Origin: Petrosia ficiformis
Taxonomy: Eukaryota; Porifera; Demospongiae; Haplosclerida; Petrosiidae
Direction: 5' to 3'
Length of the DNA stretch: 64,000 bases
Assembly (NCBI GenBank): GCA_947044365.1
Contig: OX345650.1
Location: 3,287,373 to 3,351,372 of the forward strand
The position numbers and the translations under genes are program-made. Below the pieces are notes generated by a model that saw nothing but the letters and a program-made list of their open reading frames with translations, was not told the origin of the DNA and made no database searches. This document shows, piece after piece, positions 60,566 to 64,000 of the stretch. The first letter of the stretch is position 1. Each line of letters begins with the position of its first letter.

Positions 60566-63500
60566 CTATGATTGTGACTGAGCATACTCATATATGTGTT
60601 CAGAGTCATCCTCTTTAAATGTAGGATCATCTTGATATGAATTATCAGGATTGTCTCCAGTGGTATGCAATTCTTCATCTTTCTCCTCCTTTTCACTAAT
60701 CTCTTCATCTGAAGAATGCAAAGAGCTGTATTCTTCTCCAAATATGTTTGACATTGCTACAGGAAGTCGTCTGCGTAGTTTCATTTTCTTAATATATTTT
60801 CTTTTGTAATAAATCACAAAACCAATACTGAAAAATGAAGAGAGAAAAAAAGATCATAGATGATAATATAATAACCATTCTGCACACTGCAAAGAGTGAT
60901 ATGTTAATTCAATGGATATATTGGTTACACAAGTTTCATTTTTAGAAAGTTACTTTAATCTTGTTGCTGAGTAACCATTATAAATATCTATCCTATCTGC
61001 ATGGATAATGTATCACATATTTTTGGTTTGTGTTCACTTTTTGCGAACGCAAAATTATATCTATTTGAACATAATAACTTGGACTAAGTTTCAGTAGTGT
61101 ACAGTAAACATACTATATACATGTAAGTAAATCAAGTGAGCTAAACTACAGTAATAATGATATAAGCATTAATAATTGAATAATACACAGGCTATATGCT
61201 ATGTATATAAATATTCCAGTGTACTATAAATGAATTTCGAGACTACAAATACTTATAGGATTTGTACTCTAGGTAACATAGGTACTTGTATTGGCCACTC
61301 CTTTTCGGCAACAAATGGAACACTGAAATTGTTATGAAACTTATATACGTGTATATATATATATATATACAACCAATAAAATTGGAATGAAATAACAGAA
61401 CAAATTTTAGAGTGTCTACTTAGTACTTACCATAGAAATAGTATTACAATGAACAATAGACACACCAGAATGATACTAACAACTGATAATATTGAGGTCT
61501 GAGATAAACTGGACTGATGACGTTTAACTGATGATGAGGACCTGGTAACAGATGGTGATGATACAATAGACATCTTAGATAAACTGGACTGATGAGATTG
61601 ATCTGATGCTGAGGACCTGGTAACAGATGGTGATGATACAATAGACATCTTAGATATGCTAGTAAAGTTATTGGATGATGACAGAATGCAAGAGACCCCA
61701 GCTACATCAACTTTATCTTGCAGATTTTTACCATCTTTTAAAGAATAATATTTCATTGCACATTCAGTAAGTTTATCTTCAGTCCCATAACACTCCACAT
61801 CACCAATATGAATAGCCTTATTAGGTTTACCATAATATGAATGAAGTAGTGCATCTGTATATGGAAGTTAATAGAAGATCATACCATTACACATTGTATT
61901 ATCATACCAACAGTACTGTCGTGAAATCCTAATTCACGACAGATCACTACAGCATCTGCTATACCCCATCCTGCTTCATCAATCAAACCCCACAGACTAT
62001 CAAAACATATTTCTACTGTTCCTTCACTTCTAGTTTCTCCTCCAACCAGTCGTACATCACCATCGCTACAATCTAAAGTGATATTATATGTGTGTATAAA
62101 TGTATCTTTTACTGATAAATATCAAGACAGACCATCAGCACACATGACTCCTGCTACTGTTGCATATGAACATGTTATTTCTAGATAGTTCTTCTTTTGA
62201 CATTCAATCAAATAGTTCTCCCATCCACCACAATCTACACTAGAATACACAACTGGTCCTGTAGCTACACCAAACTCATCACCAGAGTAGGCAATAGGTT
62301 CTAATAAATTATAATTAAAATTAATATTCCACTAACAATATTTACTTACCTAAATCTGGAAATCCCATTTGTTTACAGACTACATGAGCATCAGTCGTAT
62401 CCCATCCCTCACCACACACACTACCCCATACTCCATTAACACAAACCTCCACTCTACCTCCTTGTTCAATACCATCAACGAGCTGAACTGAACCTTCTGT
62501 ACAGTCTTCAGGTACTATAATTATAAAGATCAGTGTTTAACAATTTTTACTTTTTCATTGCTCAGACAATATAACATAAAATACTCACCAAAACATTTTA
62601 AACCCATAATAGTGCTACAATATTTCATACAGTCTCCCTCTTGTATGTTACAGTCACTCAGTGATTTTTCAGATGATGTACATGTAATCGTCTCAAATAA
62701 ACTCTTGTCTGCTGTTGAAGAACTGGACTCCTTTATTTCAAATGGCAGACCCCCTGAATATAATATAATGTGTGTATGTTTCTATGTACATATAAATTTA
62801 TATATTTATGTATGTTTGCATCTATGTGTTTCTATATTCTATACATATATAAATACATATGTATATAAATACAAACATATTGCATACAGGTATATGTTAC
62901 ATGTCCTAGTTGTCTACAAGCCACAGTAGCTTCAGAGTGAGTTAATTGACAGAAGACAGACCAACGTCCATTGATACAATATTCTAACATTCCATTTTCA
63001 TCATCAAGTTGTATATCACCAGATACACACATATCACCAGTTCCTACAGGTTTTGGTAGACACACTTCCTCTGTTGGTTCAGGTGTAGGTGAAGCTGGAT
63101 TACAAGCAACACCAGCTACTTCTGCCTCATTATAAATCTGTCTTCCTTCTTCCAGTGAGTGAATTATCTTATTACATGATGTGATGAGTTGTTCATTACC
63201 ATTACACAATATATAACTGTAATGAATAGCACGATCTGGTTTACCATAATATGAATTTAATAATGGTAATGCCCCTGAAAATGAAAAAGAAGAGACTATC
63301 AGACTGTTTCAATGCAATAACATGTCATGTACCATTGTATCCTAACAATACATACATACATCATATGTATACAAATATATACAGACAGACAGACAGACAG
63401 ATACACACACACACATAGTATACCATCAATTGGTAGATTTAGCTGCCTACACACAACATGTGCATCATTCTGATCCCATCCAGCATCAGTTATCAGACCC

Positions 63501-64000
63501 CAAACACTATTCAAACACACTTCAATAGTACCTTCACTGTTTGTTTCACCTCCTACTAAACGAACCTCACCTTCCACACAATCTGTAATACATTATAGTA
63601 TAGTGCATGTATACATTGTATTTATTTAGTCCTACCATCAGGGCATAATACACCTGCAGTATCATTACATGTAAAGTGTAGATAGTTTGTTTTAGTGCAT
63701 TCAGTGAGTGTTTTCTCCCATCCATGACAATTCACATTAGAATATACTATTGGTCCATCTCCTTTACCATATTTGGAATCAGTATATATAAACGGTTCTG
63801 TGAAAATATGGGAATGTGTAATTACTAAACCAACAATTAATTATTATCTTTACCAGAGTTGACATAACCTAGCTGTTTACACACCACAAATGCATCGGAC
63901 TTAGTCCAACCGACATCACACACACTACCCCATACTCCATCAACACAAACTTCAACTCTGCCTGTCTGAGCAATAGAACCGTTAACTAAACGAGCTTGTC
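60566..64000 (-). CDS. SRCR receptor, tandem copy 2 (5' end beyond window)
   Basis: Ten exons are visible, in transcript order: 63854-64000 (partial), 63636-63797, 63424-63582, 62888-63274, 62589-62753, 62350-62514, 62133-62300, 61908-62072, 61431-61854, 60566-60827. Every complete exon has exactly the same length as in copy 1, and the proteins differ by scattered substitutions, mostly in the tail ([24 protein letters not shown] end). It covers SRCR 3 (part) to 7, the repeated Ser-rich stalk, the membrane segment and the acidic tail with EEYSSLH. Introns also align, with indels. The distance between the two stop codons is 8,247 bp. The N-terminal signal peptide and SRCR 1-2 should lie just right of the window. 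Intact as far as seen, so probably a functional paralogue. Confidence 0.88.
60828..61430 (-). other. Last intron of SRCR gene 2
   Basis: 603 bp, homologous to 52581-53322 but missing about 140 bp, including the GCATGCACTT inverted pair and the TTAAGCTGCCG segment. No gene. Confidence 0.55.

Overview
Animal nuclear DNA: spliced genes with GT-AG introns, many only 49-80 bp long, AT-rich non-coding DNA, microsatellites and many short inverted-repeat transposons. The gene content (ARL5, MAPKAPK5/PRAK, an SKT/p140Cap homologue, LRRK-like ROCO proteins, multi-SRCR receptors), the compact introns and the recurrent ACATGT tracts suggest a marine invertebrate, most likely a demosponge such as Amphimedon. 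The species is an inference from gene content; no marker gene settles it.

Layout. 1-6.2 kb (+): the last four coding exons of an ARL5 small GTPase; the first exon with the P-loop is outside the window. Its introns are filled with hAT-type MITEs, one nested inside another. 6.6-9.5 kb (+): a two-exon hAT transposase/ZBED-like gene that has lost several catalytic residues. 9.7-24.4 kb (+): two tandem five-exon ROCO genes (ankyrin repeats, LRRs, Roc GTPase, COR, LRRK-like kinase, beta-propeller). Both kinase domains lack the DFG aspartate, and each copy has lost a C-terminal PB1-like domain through a different frame-breaking lesion. 24.5-33 kb: no host gene recognised; a decayed hAT transposase fragment, several MITEs, two piggyBac-like elements and perfect hairpins. 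33.6-35.1 kb (+): MAPKAPK5 in one coding exon. 39.1-51.6 kb (+): an 11-exon SKT/SRCIN1 (p140Cap) homologue whose introns hold repeat families, two minisatellites nearby or within, and a hammerhead-ribozyme-like motif of the Penelope type. 52.3-57.5 kb (-): a 14-exon type I membrane protein with seven SRCR domains. 60.6-64 kb (-): a tandem copy of it, cut by the window end.

There is no operon logic. Two clusters look functional: the ROCO pair (intracellular GTPase/scaffold proteins) and the SRCR pair (cell-surface recognition proteins). Both are recent tandem duplications of families often linked to sensing or innate immunity in invertebrates. Any immune role here is inference. All exon models were built by eye from reading frame, splice signals and comparison between the duplicate copies; there is no transcript evidence.
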